NCBI GenBank assembly: GCA_018662075.1
Contig: JABJGX010000038.1
Coordinates: 1-31,344 of the forward strand
Length of the DNA: 31,344 nt
Source: Candidatus Peregrinibacteria bacterium
GTDB lineage: Bacteria > Patescibacteriota > Gracilibacteria > Peribacterales > Peribacteraceae
Reading direction: 5' to 3'
The notes under the pieces were generated by a model. The model searched no databases, was not told where the DNA came from, and saw nothing but the letters and a program-made list of their open reading frames with translations. Every line of letters begins with the position of its first letter. Within the stretch, counting starts at the first letter, position 1. This document shows, in pieces, positions 9,307 to 16,901 of this stretch. The position numbers and the translations under genes were made by a program.

Positions 9307-9436
9307 ACTTCTTTTACTCATGTCTTATTCTTCGCCCTCAAACATGCAGTCTGCCACTACAGTTGGCATAATAGAGTTCCGTCAGTTGCGTTTGTCTGAG
9401 CACGAAGAATAATGTTCATTCTCCTAATATAGTGAC

Positions 9437-9593
9437 TGAATGCTCTGCAAAGCGGAGTTGAAGGAGCGCACAAGATACCATGTGTTTTATTTCTTCGGGC
9501 GAGTTAGCAACTGACAAGATTTTTGGTTACTTTTCATCTGAAAAGTTACAAAGAGCGTTTATCAAGAAAAAAGGGACAAGAGAACAGCGAAGC
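9437..9593 (-). repeat. Dispersed structured repeat, copy C (inverted to A)
   Basis: Read on the minus strand it has GCTTCGCT, CTTTTTTCTTGATAAA, a hairpin around ACTTTTCAGATGAAAAGT, ACCAAAAATC, CGAAGAAATA and CTTGTGCGCTCCT in the same order as copy A. The segment at 9519-9547 matches copy B over about 29 bp in inverted orientation. Confidence 0.65.
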
Positions 9594-9648
9594 GTATATC
9601 GCAGTAGAGGATAATTCCTTCTAGTTTGCGCTTCACAAAGCGGAAGAG

Positions 9649-9654
9649 TACATT
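9649..9654 (+). promoter_or_regulatory. -10 box (TACATT) of the 96-aa gene
   Basis: TACATT ends 7 nt before the ATG at 9662, the spacing expected for a leaderless transcript. A GAGG just before the ATG could alternatively be a ribosome binding site. Confidence 0.45.
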
Positions 9655-9661
9655 GAGGTAT

Positions 9662-9952
9662 ATGACAAATCGTTTTCCGGAGGGCTGGCCTGATGAAGCA
9701 ACGAAGAAGCCTTATGGAAAGCCAGTGAATGTGTTGGCTCTTGTAAAGAATGATGGGGAGCGATATATATTTTTGTATGATGATCAGAGTGCTCGAGCAA
9801 TGATTGAGGAATTAATGGGACAATCCGAAGATCCAGAGCTCAGTCTTACTCCTTATGATGCAGCTGTATTGAGTCAGAAAGTACGAAAACTTCTCGAGCA
9901 AGAGAGGGAAGAGCAAAGGCGTGATGAGGAATTTGGCGAGGGGTTAGAATAA
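9662..9952 (+). CDS. Hypothetical protein, 96 aa
   Basis: Not recognised. The ATG at 9662 is preferred over an in-frame ATG at 9626 because a -10-like TACATT lies 7 nt upstream and the extra residues look non-coding. The N-terminal two-thirds (NRFPEGWPDEATKKPYG, then VNVLALVKNDGERYIFLYDD) looks like a small alpha/beta domain; the last third is a highly charged helix (KVRKLLEQEREEQRRDEEF). No signal peptide or membrane segment. It ends in tandem stops TAA TAG and overlaps the 3' end of the convergent murB by 9 nt. The clean frame and sensible composition support a real gene; the function cannot be inferred. Confidence 0.65.
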   Translation: MTNRFPEGWPDEATKKPYGKPVNVLALVKNDGERYIFLYDDQSARAMIEELMGQSEDPELSLTPYDAAVLSQKVRKLLEQEREEQRRDEEFGEGLE

Positions 9953-10831
9953 TAGTGTTCCGTCCTCTTTTACGAATCGCATTTCTACTTCGAGACCTTC
10001 GGGAATATTTTCCTCGATAGTTTGTACGACTTTTGTTGCGTCTTCGAAAGTCGCTTCCCCGTCGTTGATGAGAAAGTTCGCATGTTTTTCGCTGATATGA
10101 ACGCCACCAGAGGTCGTTTTTCGCAACCCTGCTTCATCTATTAGTTGCCACGCTGGCTTTCCTCCTACAGCCTTAAAACACGATCCTGCAGTTTTGATGT
10201 GTGGCTGTGTGTCGAGACGTTGTTGCAAAAGCTTTTGTATTTCTGCTTGGATCTCTTCTGGGGCAATTTCTGGAAGCCTCAGGGTCACTGACCAGATTAT
10301 AGGGGGTTGGAGGTTGGGGGTTGGGGGTTGGGATTGGTCTTTGAACCAACTTTCTCGATACCGATAATCGCACTCGTCTTTTGTCATTGTTTTCCATTTT
10401 CCTTCTACACATACATCTACTGATAGTACATATTCATCTATCCATATTCCTTTTGGACCTTGGCCCGCATTGCCATACACAGCACCACCTACGGTTCCGA
10501 GGATCCCTGTAAGAGGAGAGAGGTCGAGGCCTTCTTTTGCTAGTTCGTTTATGAGTATAGGAAGGTTTTTTGCAGCATCAACAGTAACGGTGTTGTTCGT
10601 TTTTACAACACCAGAAGCGGCAATACGCACAACAAGTGCATTGATAGTGCCGTCTGCAAAGATGGTGTTACTTCCTCCGCCAAGGACAATGAGGGGAATG
10701 CTCTTTTCTTTTGCAAAAGCTACTGCCTCGTCGACATCTTCTTTAGTTTGAAGATCCGCATAAAAAGCCGCATTGCCACCAATACGCATTGTTGTTTTCC
10801 CTCTTAGCGAAACGTTCTCCTGGATGTCCAT
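9944..10831 (-). CDS. murB: UDP-N-acetylenolpyruvoylglucosamine reductase
   Basis: Second step of peptidoglycan precursor synthesis: FAD- and NADPH-dependent reduction of the enolpyruvyl group to give UDP-MurNAc. The 295 residues show the FAD-binding GGGSNT (about residue 53), LTGILGTVGGAVYGNAG, the RYRESWFK motif, the AGSCFK proton-donor loop and the C-terminal VEMRF glutamate, all as in short (type II) MurB. Between RYRESWFK and WSVTLRLP is a Pro-rich insert (QPPTPNLQPP) encoded by a 7-bp tandem repeat (10302-10336); related proteins usually have a shorter loop there. The ATG is 5 nt after the stop of the upstream small membrane protein gene, so the two are probably cotranscribed. Confidence 0.95.
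   Translation of the reverse strand: MDIQENVSLRGKTTMRIGGNAAFYADLQTKEDVDEAVAFAKEKSIPLIVLGGGSNTIFADGTINALVVRIAASGVVKTNNTVTVDAAKNLPILINELAKEGLDLSPLTGILGTVGGAVYGNAGQGPKGIWIDEYVLSVDVCVEGKWKTMTKDECDYRYRESWFKDQSQPPTPNLQPPIIWSVTLRLPEIAPEEIQAEIQKLLQQRLDTQPHIKTAGSCFKAVGGKPAWQLIDEAGLRKTTSGGVHISEKHANFLINDGEATFEDATKVVQTIEENIPEGLEVEMRFVKEDGTLLF
10302..10336. repeat. Heptanucleotide tandem repeat inside murB
   Basis: Five consecutive 7-bp units on the plus strand: GGGGGTT, GGAGGTT, GGGGGTT, GGGGGTT, GGGATTG. The plus strand has several G-runs and could form a quadruplex. Seven is not a multiple of three, so gain or loss of one unit would shift the murB frame. Confidence 0.9.
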
Positions 10832-10836
10832 ATGGA

Positions 10837-11280
10837 CTATTTTGACACAATGTTTGTGATCTTCTCCATCGTATCGGCCATCTTTTGGCTCCTTCCCTTC
10901 TTTTTAGTCTTTGAAAGCATCCAAACGAGGACTCCGATGCCAAATAGCGTCCCTGCAACCATGAGTAGATGTTGCTGATTAAGGTAGTAATTCCATGGTG
11001 TAAGAGCAATCTGGGCTACTGACATGACAAATATTCCAATAAGGACTCCGACACCGAGGGTGACTGTTATGAGTTGTTCGCGGTTTTCCTGTGTGTCTTG
11101 CGGTGCAGAAGCAAGGTCTGTAAGAAGTTCAGAGTCGATAATAACAGCTTCACCACCCCATTGTTTGAAGAGGTTTAACACCTTTCGTTGTAAGACGAGT
11201 CCTACAAATGTTTTAAAAGGAACGGCAGTTTTGCCTTCGACAATTGCGCGCCCTTGGTCAGTTTTTAGTTTTGCGTCCAT
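10837..11280 (-). CDS. Small membrane protein of unknown function, 147 aa
   Basis: The start is the ATG at 11280, with TACAAT ending 6 nt upstream; the longer open frame to 11472 runs into repeat B and is rejected. Residues 1-70 are soluble (DQGRAIVEGKTAVPFKTFVG; later DSELLTDLASAPQD). Two hydrophobic segments follow (about residues 75-98 and 108-126), then a basic tail (SKTKKKGRSQK), so both ends are probably cytoplasmic. Directly followed by murB (5 nt), suggesting an operon, but nothing shows a cell-wall role. Family not recognised. Ends TAG. Confidence 0.75.
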   Translation of the reverse strand: MDAKLKTDQGRAIVEGKTAVPFKTFVGLVLQRKVLNLFKQWGGEAVIIDSELLTDLASAPQDTQENREQLITVTLGVGVLIGIFVMSVAQIALTPWNYYLNQQHLLMVAGTLFGIGVLVWMLSKTKKKGRSQKMADTMEKITNIVSK

Positions 11281-11286
11281 GGAGGG

Positions 11287-11292
11287 ATTGTA
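11287..11292 (-). promoter_or_regulatory. -10 box (TACAAT), leaderless spacing
   Basis: TACAAT on the minus strand ends 6 nt before the ATG at 11280. No Shine-Dalgarno is present between them. Confidence 0.65.
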
Positions 11293-11440
11293 GTGACTTT
11301 TCAGATGAAAAGTAACCAAAAATCTTCGCCACTGATATGAACGAAGAAATATAGAGAATGAAGAGATGTGCGCTCCTCGACTAAGCTTGCTGCGGCAACT
11401 TAGCTCTTCGTCGCTACATTGGGGTGAAGCGGTGTGATCT
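11293..11440 (+). repeat. Dispersed structured repeat, copy B
   Basis: Begins with a hairpin around ACTTTTCAGATGAAAAGT and ACCAAAAATC, then CGAAGAAATA at 11342-11351, TGTGCGCTCCTCG at 11367-11379, a hairpin of different sequence (CTAAG ... CTTAG around TTGC/GCAA), and TCTTCGTCGCTAC. It has the same block order as copy A, with the hairpin stems kept as structure while the bases differ. It fills the gap between gltX and the 147-aa gene. Confidence 0.6.
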
Positions 11441-11484
11441 TCGTCCATCCGACAGTGGCGGGACGATCTCACTTTATTTCATCT

Positions 11485-12960
11485 TTACACAGCTTTTTTC
11501 AGTCTTTGCATGGTTTTCTCTTTGCCAAGGGCAGCTGCGACTTCGAATGCGCCTGGGCTAAAGGGTAGGCCTGTGAGGATTGCACGGAGAGGCCAAAGGA
11601 GTTGTCCTTTCTTCAGTTCTTTTTCGTCTGCGAGAGCGAAGAGGAATTCTTTTAAGGCGTCTTCATTCCAGTCGTTGAATGGTTCGAGCTTTTCTATTAG
11701 CAGTTCGATAACTTCTTTTGCAAGCTTTGCGTCTAGCTTTTGTTTTTTACTGGCGATGAGTTCCATGTCAGCTTTTGGTTCACTGTAATAATACGACAGC
11801 ATCTCTGGTGCCTCTGGAAAGAACGTAATGCGGTCTTGGATAAGGCCTGCACGCTGTGCAAACTGAGGGTCGCTAGAAGCTTCTGGGTATACCTCTGCCA
11901 CTAGTGGTTGTATGCGGGCTGCAAAGTCTTCTGGGCTGAAGTTTCGCATCCACTGTCCTTGGAACCAGTTGAGACGTTCGGGGTCAAACACTGCACCGCC
12001 TTTCTGAACACGTTCGAGAGAGAAGGTTTCTACGAGCTCTTCCATCGTAAATAATTCTTTTGTATCGCCGGGGTTCCACCCGAGGAGAACAAGGAAGTTG
12101 ATGAGGGTTTCTGGTAAGTATCCTTTGTCGATGTAGTCCTCTGCGGCGACGTCATTTTGTCTTTTACTGAGCTTAGACCTGTCTGCATTCAGTAGTAGTG
12201 GCACATGTGCATAGCGTGGCGCTGGCCACCCAAAGTATTCAAACAAGAGTAAATGCTTTGGTGTAGAACTCAGCCATTCTTCTCCACGAATAACCATGTT
12301 GATGTCCATAAGGTGGTCGTCGACAACATTTGCTAGGTGGTAGGTCGGGAAGCCATCGCTCTTTATAAGGATCTGGTCGTCTACCTCCATTCCTTTGAAT
12401 TCTATTTTGCCACGTATTTCATCTTGGAAGCGAATAACATTTCCTTCTGGAATGAGCATACGAATAACATGTGGCTCATTGTCTTCAAGCTTTTGCTTCC
12501 ACTCTGCCTCTGGAAGAGTGAGTGAATTCTTCATACGCATACGAACAGATGAGTCGTACTTTGGTGCTGCGTTTCCAGCGGCACTTTCTGCTTCACGCAT
12601 GTGGTCGAGATCTTCTTTTGTATCGAATGCGTAGTACGCGTGCCCCTTTTCAATAAGTTCTTTGGCGTGTGCGGTGTAGATCTCGAAACGCTGAGACTGT
12701 GTGTATGGTCCATGTGCTCCCTCTTCTGTTGGAAGCCCGTCTCGCATCATGACACCTTCGTCAGGGTCGAGACCTGCCCAATGCAGTGTTCGAAGGATGT
12801 TTTCTACCGCACCATCGATAGTACGTACTTGGTCTGTGTCTTCGATACGCAAAATAAACGTACCGTCTGTCTGCTTCGCAATTAAGTATGCATACAGCGC
12901 AGTACGAAGTCCTCCAATATGAAGCATTCCGGTAGGCGATGGGGCAAATCTGGTTCGCAT
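11485..12960 (-). CDS. gltX: Glutamyl-tRNA synthetase
   Basis: Charges tRNA-Glu (and possibly tRNA-Gln) with glutamate in the cytoplasm. 491 residues, normal for bacterial GluRS. The class I signature starts at MRTRFAPSPTGMLHIGG, with HIGG at 14-17 in place of HIGH, common in GluRS. The second ATP motif is KLSKR at 263-267 (KMSKS equivalent), after IRGEEWLSSTPKH. The C-terminal anticodon-binding region (WMRNFSPEDFAARI onward) is complete. The start ATG has TAAACT 7 nt upstream and no Shine-Dalgarno. Whether it also misacylates tRNA-Gln depends on gatCAB or glnS elsewhere, not visible here. Confidence 0.97.
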   Translation of the reverse strand: MRTRFAPSPTGMLHIGGLRTALYAYLIAKQTDGTFILRIEDTDQVRTIDGAVENILRTLHWAGLDPDEGVMMRDGLPTEEGAHGPYTQSQRFEIYTAHAKELIEKGHAYYAFDTKEDLDHMREAESAAGNAAPKYDSSVRMRMKNSLTLPEAEWKQKLEDNEPHVIRMLIPEGNVIRFQDEIRGKIEFKGMEVDDQILIKSDGFPTYHLANVVDDHLMDINMVIRGEEWLSSTPKHLLLFEYFGWPAPRYAHVPLLLNADRSKLSKRQNDVAAEDYIDKGYLPETLINFLVLLGWNPGDTKELFTMEELVETFSLERVQKGGAVFDPERLNWFQGQWMRNFSPEDFAARIQPLVAEVYPEASSDPQFAQRAGLIQDRITFFPEAPEMLSYYYSEPKADMELIASKKQKLDAKLAKEVIELLIEKLEPFNDWNEDALKEFLFALADEKELKKGQLLWPLRAILTGLPFSPGAFEVAAALGKEKTMQRLKKAV

Positions 12961-12967
12961 ACTTTAG

Positions 12968-12973
12968 AGTTTA
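12968..12973 (-). promoter_or_regulatory. -10 box (TAAACT) of gltX, leaderless spacing
   Basis: TAAACT on the minus strand ends 7 nt before the gltX ATG at 12960. Confidence 0.5.
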
Positions 12974-12998
12974 CAGCACTGAGTACCCTAGATCCTCT

Positions 12999-13742
12999 TT
13001 ATTCGACGATTTCTACTGTGTAGGTAACAGGGTCGATTGGTACGTCACCTGGGCCTTTTGGTACGTTTGCAATCTCGTCGAGAATGTCCATACCATCAGT
13101 TACTTTACCAAATACTGTGTGCTTTCCTTCGAGCCAGTCTGTCCCTTCTTTTCGGTGGATGATGAAGAACTGAGATCCATTAGTGTTTGGACCACTGTTT
13201 GCCATGGCAATGTATCCTTTCTTCATAGGAAGAGACTTTAAGTTGTCCATGAACCGGTAACCCTGAAGCTGCAAATAATCTTTTACTGTTGCATTCTCGA
13301 GCTCTGGTGGAAGGTCTCCATCTACCTGGTCTTTTAGCTTTTTCTTATGGAGATTGTAGCTATCTGCATTTATCTCATCTTCGAATGACGCACCGAAGAC
13401 GCTTTCTCCACCGGTTCCGTTTCCATTTGGGTCTCCTCCTTGGATCATGAAGTCTGCAATGATGCGGTGGAATGTTAGACCATCGTAGTATCCTATCTTT
13501 GTCAGAGCGATGAAGTTTGTGACAGTTTTTGGTGCTGCGTCTGCATCGAGCTCAAGTTCGATATCTCCCATAGAAGTATGCAAAATAATGTCATATTCTC
13601 CGCTAAGGATCTTTCCATCGAATACGTAATCTGTAGGGGTTGGTTCCACGGTAGTATCTGGGGAAGCCTCTGAACATCCTGCAAGCAATGCAAGTGCGAA
13701 TAGAGGGATAAGGAGTAAGTGTAGGTTTTTCATAACCGACAT
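12999..13742 (-). CDS. Lipoprotein peptidyl-prolyl cis-trans isomerase (cyclophilin type)
   Basis: A cyclophilin that should catalyse proline isomerisation of exported proteins outside the cytoplasmic membrane. The N-terminus is a lipoprotein signal (LLLIPLFALALLAGC, lipobox LAGC), so the protein is likely lipid-anchored. The catalytic domain shows FHRIIADFMIQGGDP with the active Arg, NTNGSQFFI and the HTVFGKV motif. Between FEDE and GYIAMANSG is an insert of about 50 residues (KKKLKDQVDGDLPPELENATVKD region) where typical bacterial cyclophilins have about 15-20. The start is ATG 13742 (4 nt after the murG stop) or the ATG at 13733, which gives a more usual MKN start. Probably cotranscribed with murG. 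Ends TAA. Confidence 0.92.
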   Translation of the reverse strand: MSVMKNLHLLLIPLFALALLAGCSEASPDTTVEPTPTDYVFDGKILSGEYDIILHTSMGDIELELDADAAPKTVTNFIALTKIGYYDGLTFHRIIADFMIQGGDPNGNGTGGESVFGASFEDEINADSYNLHKKKLKDQVDGDLPPELENATVKDYLQLQGYRFMDNLKSLPMKKGYIAMANSGPNTNGSQFFIIHRKEGTDWLEGKHTVFGKVTDGMDILDEIANVPKGPGDVPIDPVTYTVEIVE

Positions 13743-13745
13743 AGG

Positions 13746-14783
13746 CTACTGACGAGTCGGAGCTTTATCAAGGGTTTGCACTAGAATTTTTGCTATTTGT
13801 AAAGCGGCATCTGAATGGCTTAAAGTGCGTATCTTATGCGACATTTCTGTATGTCGGTTTTTATCTGTAATCAGCAAGTGCACTGTTTGTATTAAATCTT
13901 TTTCTAGTACTGATTGTTCGAGGTGAATGCATCCTCCGCTTTTGGCAGAAGTACTGGCATTTTTATACTGATGGTCGTGTCCAACGCCTCGCAAAGGAAC
14001 GAGAATAGTTGGAATGCCATTTGCAGAAAGTTCTCCGATGGACCCGGCACCTGCACGACTAAGCGCAATAGAGCTGCATGCATAGAAATGTTTTAGTTCG
14101 TCGTTTGCAAACTCTGTCTCAAAGTATCCATCACGATGTTGCTGAGTAGACTTTCCTCTGCCTGTGATGTGCAGGACGTCACAACGAAGCAGTAGGTCGT
14201 CGAGGTTTTCTATTATTGCATTGTTAAGCGCCTGGGCACCCTGGCTTCCTCCTGTAACGAGCAGTATTGGCTTGTCGCCACTAAGCCCTGTGATGCGCAG
14301 TCCTTCTTCTTTAGAACCCTCTGTAATGTTTGCACGTAGCGGGTTTCCCGTGAAGGTGTGTTTTCCGGGAAAGCCAGTGCACACCTGTGCCGCCCACTGA
14401 GATACGATACGATTTGCATGCCCACTCACCGTGTCTGATTCATGAAGGACAATTGGGATGTGTAATCTCTTTGCAACGAAGCACACCGGAATGCTGACGT
14501 ATCCACCTTTGCTAAATACGATGTCTGGCTTTTGTGCGAGCAGCATTTTTTTTGCAATGCTCACTGCCTTCATTATGTGAAGCGGGTAGAGTACAGAAAG
14601 ACGCGGTGCATCGAGCACGGTATGTTTGATGTGTAGCTTTTTGAGAAATGCACTGTCATCTGGGCGCGGGCTACACACAAAATGTGCCGAAGAGTTTGGG
14701 CTGATTTTTTTAAGCTCTTCCCATACAGCAACTGAGGGTGCGATGTGCCCGACAGAGCCGCCTCCAACAAATAAAGTCTTCAT
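13746..14783 (-). CDS. murG: Lipid II synthase: GlcNAc transferase
   Basis: Transfers GlcNAc from UDP-GlcNAc to lipid I on the inner face of the membrane, completing lipid II. 345 residues from the ATG at 14783; the longer open frame to 14843 is rejected because MKTLFVGGGSVGH is the normal MurG start (GGTGGH-type loop, here GGGSVGH) and TACAAT sits 6 nt upstream. Other motifs: FSKGGYVSIPV, HESD, the GGSQGAQALN loop, SRAGAGSIGEL (UDP-GlcNAc site) and the DHQ..NA motif as GHDHQYKNA. Lies 22 nt downstream of ftsW, the usual neighbour in the mur/fts cluster. Ends TAG. Confidence 0.96.
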   Translation of the reverse strand: MKTLFVGGGSVGHIAPSVAVWEELKKISPNSSAHFVCSPRPDDSAFLKKLHIKHTVLDAPRLSVLYPLHIMKAVSIAKKMLLAQKPDIVFSKGGYVSIPVCFVAKRLHIPIVLHESDTVSGHANRIVSQWAAQVCTGFPGKHTFTGNPLRANITEGSKEEGLRITGLSGDKPILLVTGGSQGAQALNNAIIENLDDLLLRCDVLHITGRGKSTQQHRDGYFETEFANDELKHFYACSSIALSRAGAGSIGELSANGIPTILVPLRGVGHDHQYKNASTSAKSGGCIHLEQSVLEKDLIQTVHLLITDKNRHTEMSHKIRTLSHSDAALQIAKILVQTLDKAPTRQ

Positions 14784-14789
14784 GGCACT

Positions 14790-14795
14790 ATTGTA
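14790..14795 (-). promoter_or_regulatory. -10 box (TACAAT) of murG, leaderless spacing
   Basis: TACAAT on the minus strand ends 6 nt before the murG ATG, in the 22-nt gap after ftsW, so murG may have its own promoter in addition to readthrough. Confidence 0.6.
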
Positions 14796-14805
14796 ACGGT
14801 AATCT

Positions 14806-15999
14806 CTAGTATGCGGCCCTTCTTCGGCGTGTTTTTCGTGCATTTCTGGTCTTTCTTTCCTGGTTGATTGTTTCCTTTGAATGCATGGATATATTCAATA
14901 ATATGCCCGTTGCAAGCATAATTGAGACGAGAGAAGATCCTCCGTAGCTAATAAATGGCATCGTAATTCCAGTTAGCGGGAAGAGTGCAAGGTTTACCGC
15001 CATATTGAGGAGTGTTTGAGCTGCAATCCATGTCGTAATACCGGCTGCTACTAAAAAGCCGAATCTGTCTGGTGCCTCGACGGCGATGCGGAATCCTCTA
15101 TAGACAAAGATGGCGTACATTCCAAGAATAATCATGAGTCGCATGAAGCCAAGCTCTTCTCCCATCGCAGCAAAGACGGTGTCGCTTTGTACCTCTGGAA
15201 GGTATCCAAACTTTTGAATAGACTTTCCGTAGCCCAGACCAAAAAATCCTCCGCTTCCAATGGCGATGAGAGCCTGTTTAATTTGAAATCCGATAGTCTC
15301 ACTAATAGACGGGTCATCGGGGCTGAGGAACGCACGGAATCTGTTTTTGACGTATTGCTTTTGCAGAATAATTGGTAGGCCGATTATGGCTGCCATTCCA
15401 CCACCAAGAAGAACGTGATAAATATTTCCTCCTGCAATGAAGAACATCGTTACAGCAATGCTTGTGAGGACAAGAAACGAACCAAGGTCTGGTTGGAGTG
15501 CAACGAGAACTGTCGAAAGGCTTAGGAGAATGGCAAACGGGATAAAGCCGTCTCGCCATGTGCTAATAAGGGTTTCTCTTTTTTGTAACCACAACGCTAG
15601 ATAAAAAATAAGCGTGAGTTTTAAGAACTCTGATGGCTGCAAAGAGAACGGTCCAAGTCGGAGCCAGCTGTTTGCTGTTCCGTAGTCAGAACTAATACCT
15701 GGTAGGAATACTGCAATAAGAAGGATGAGCGTAACGAAGAAGAGTGGCATCGCTAGCTTTTCCCACAGACGATATGGAACGATCATGGTGAATCCCATCA
15801 CGCCGAATCCAACAAGAACGTGGAGGAAGCTTCTGAGAAGGTAAAACGAATTGCTGGTTTCCTCTCTCAGTCCTTGCTCTACCAGTCGCTGGGTAATCTG
15901 ATAGCTTTCAAAAACGGATACACTGGCAATCATCGCTAGTCCAAAGAGGACGAGCACAGAGGTAATGCCAAAGAGGAGTAGGTCCATTCTGTGGAACAT
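14806..15999 (-). CDS. ftsW: SEDS-family peptidoglycan glycosyltransferase FtsW
   Basis: Polymerises lipid II at the septum together with a class B PBP. 397 residues with about ten hydrophobic segments. Diagnostic SEDS motifs: WLRLGPFSLQPSEFLKL, ALQPDLGSFLV, GFFGLGYGKSIQKFGYLPEVQSD split across the big loop, FAAMGEELGF, and the C-terminal FPLTGITMPFISYGGSSL. The tail is basic (RKTRNARKTRRRR). Position next to murG favours FtsW over RodA. The ATG at 15999 is preceded by TAGTAT at 6 nt, and that box overlaps the stop of the upstream glycosyltransferase gene. Ends TAG. Confidence 0.94.
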   Translation of the reverse strand: MFHRMDLLLFGITSVLVLFGLAMIASVSVFESYQITQRLVEQGLREETSNSFYLLRSFLHVLVGFGVMGFTMIVPYRLWEKLAMPLFFVTLILLIAVFLPGISSDYGTANSWLRLGPFSLQPSEFLKLTLIFYLALWLQKRETLISTWRDGFIPFAILLSLSTVLVALQPDLGSFLVLTSIAVTMFFIAGGNIYHVLLGGGMAAIIGLPIILQKQYVKNRFRAFLSPDDPSISETIGFQIKQALIAIGSGGFFGLGYGKSIQKFGYLPEVQSDTVFAAMGEELGFMRLMIILGMYAIFVYRGFRIAVEAPDRFGFLVAAGITTWIAAQTLLNMAVNLALFPLTGITMPFISYGGSSLVSIMLATGILLNISMHSKETINQERKTRNARKTRRRRAAY

Positions 16000-16005
16000 A
16001 AACCT

Positions 16006-16011
16006 ATACTA
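16006..16011 (-). promoter_or_regulatory. -10 box (TAGTAT) of ftsW, overlapping the upstream stop codon
   Basis: TAGTAT on the minus strand ends 6 nt before the ftsW ATG; its first three bases are the TAG stop of the GT2 gene (16009-16011). Confidence 0.55.
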
Positions 16012-16872
16012 GCTTCTTATTTCTTTTTGCGCATTTTTCATTCCTTTCAAAAATGACTTTCGATGTTTTCCTGCCATTGTCGGAAGTAGTGAGAGGACCT
16101 CGTATGCTGCGAGCTTGAGCCCTGTTGGAACGCGGTCAAAGTCTGGGACGTCACGCTTTAAGAGCACTGCAGATGTTCCAATTGTTTCCATGCGACGGAG
16201 CGAATCTTCCATCGTCATTGTGTGGTGATGATGGGCGAGTGCGCCATGTGCAAAATACAGAGGTACACCAATGTCGCGCAATCGCATCCCCCATTCCATG
16301 TCTTCCCATCCATACATTGTTATATTTTCGATGAAGGGTGTACGTCGTGCAACTTCTGTCGGCACACTGATGTGGCTGGTGTAGGAAAATAGATGCTGTC
16401 TTGCAGGTGGTATAAAGCTGTTTGCGTATTGTTGTATCTGCCTATAGCCAAATTGCCATCCAGATTCATCCAACCATTCCATTACTTTTGTGATCTCTAT
16501 ATTGGGGTCCCACTCGGTGACACCGAGGACCGCAGAGGGTGTACTCACCTTGCCGTGAGCATTCAGGTGGTGTGCGCAAGCGTCGGACTTGAGGAAGATA
16601 TCGTCCCCAATAAAAAGGCAGGTGGACGACTGTGCTTTTTGCACTCCTGTGTTGCGTGCAACCCCTTGCTGACTCTTAGGAATTGATTCGTAATATACAG
16701 GTATTTGCCAAGAAGACTTGGCCATTAGTCTATCAGTCTTATCATCTTGCCCATCATGAATGACTATTACTTCGATATCGTCCGCGACGGTTTGTGCGGC
16801 TAGGTGCTGCAAACAACGCTCGAGGATTTCTGGGCGTTTATGGGTCGGAATGATGACGGACAAAAGGGGCAT
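16009..16872 (-). CDS. Family 2 (GT-A) glycosyltransferase
   Basis: Transfers a sugar from a nucleotide sugar to an unknown acceptor at the inner membrane face. 287 residues from the ATG at 16872 (MPLLSVIIPTHKRPE, the classic GT2 start). A TTG five codons earlier also lies in frame but falls inside the -10 box. Motifs: VIVIHDGQDD (nucleotide binding), GVARNTG, and FIGDDIF, which supplies the metal-binding DxD equivalent; GWEDMEWGMRLRD is the catalytic ED-type motif. No membrane segments. It lies just upstream of ftsW and murG, so a role in cell envelope glycans is plausible, but the acceptor is unknown. Ends TAG. Confidence 0.88.
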   Translation of the reverse strand: MPLLSVIIPTHKRPEILERCLQHLAAQTVADDIEVIVIHDGQDDKTDRLMAKSSWQIPVYYESIPKSQQGVARNTGVQKAQSSTCLFIGDDIFLKSDACAHHLNAHGKVSTPSAVLGVTEWDPNIEITKVMEWLDESGWQFGYRQIQQYANSFIPPARQHLFSYTSHISVPTEVARRTPFIENITMYGWEDMEWGMRLRDIGVPLYFAHGALAHHHHTMTMEDSLRRMETIGTSAVLLKRDVPDFDRVPTGLKLAAYEVLSLLPTMAGKHRKSFLKGMKNAQKEIRS

Positions 16873-16878
16873 GGGGCT

Positions 16879-16884
16879 AGTATA
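16879..16884 (-). promoter_or_regulatory. -10 box (TATACT) of the GT2 gene, leaderless spacing
   Basis: TATACT on the minus strand ends 6 nt before the ATG at 16872. No convincing -35 box at 16-18 nt. Confidence 0.65.
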
Positions 16885-16901
16885 CAAAGTATTAAGGGAT
16901 A

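Larger units (their letters stand above)
9039..9661. other. Non-coding island with inverted repeat copies
   Basis: About 620 bp without a credible gene between ssb and the next small gene. It holds the ssb terminator, two inverted copies of a structured repeat (listed separately) and, between them, a 10-bp inverted repeat (9325-9334 with 9403-9412). The repeat pair and the inner inverted repeat share nearly the same centre (about 9370), so the whole stretch 9149-9593 is a large imperfect palindrome. No tRNA or known RNA class was recognised. Confidence 0.7.

Noticed and set aside
11281..11472. Longer form of the 147-aa gene
   Set aside because: The extension covers repeat B, and a TACAAT at 6 nt favours the ATG at 11280.
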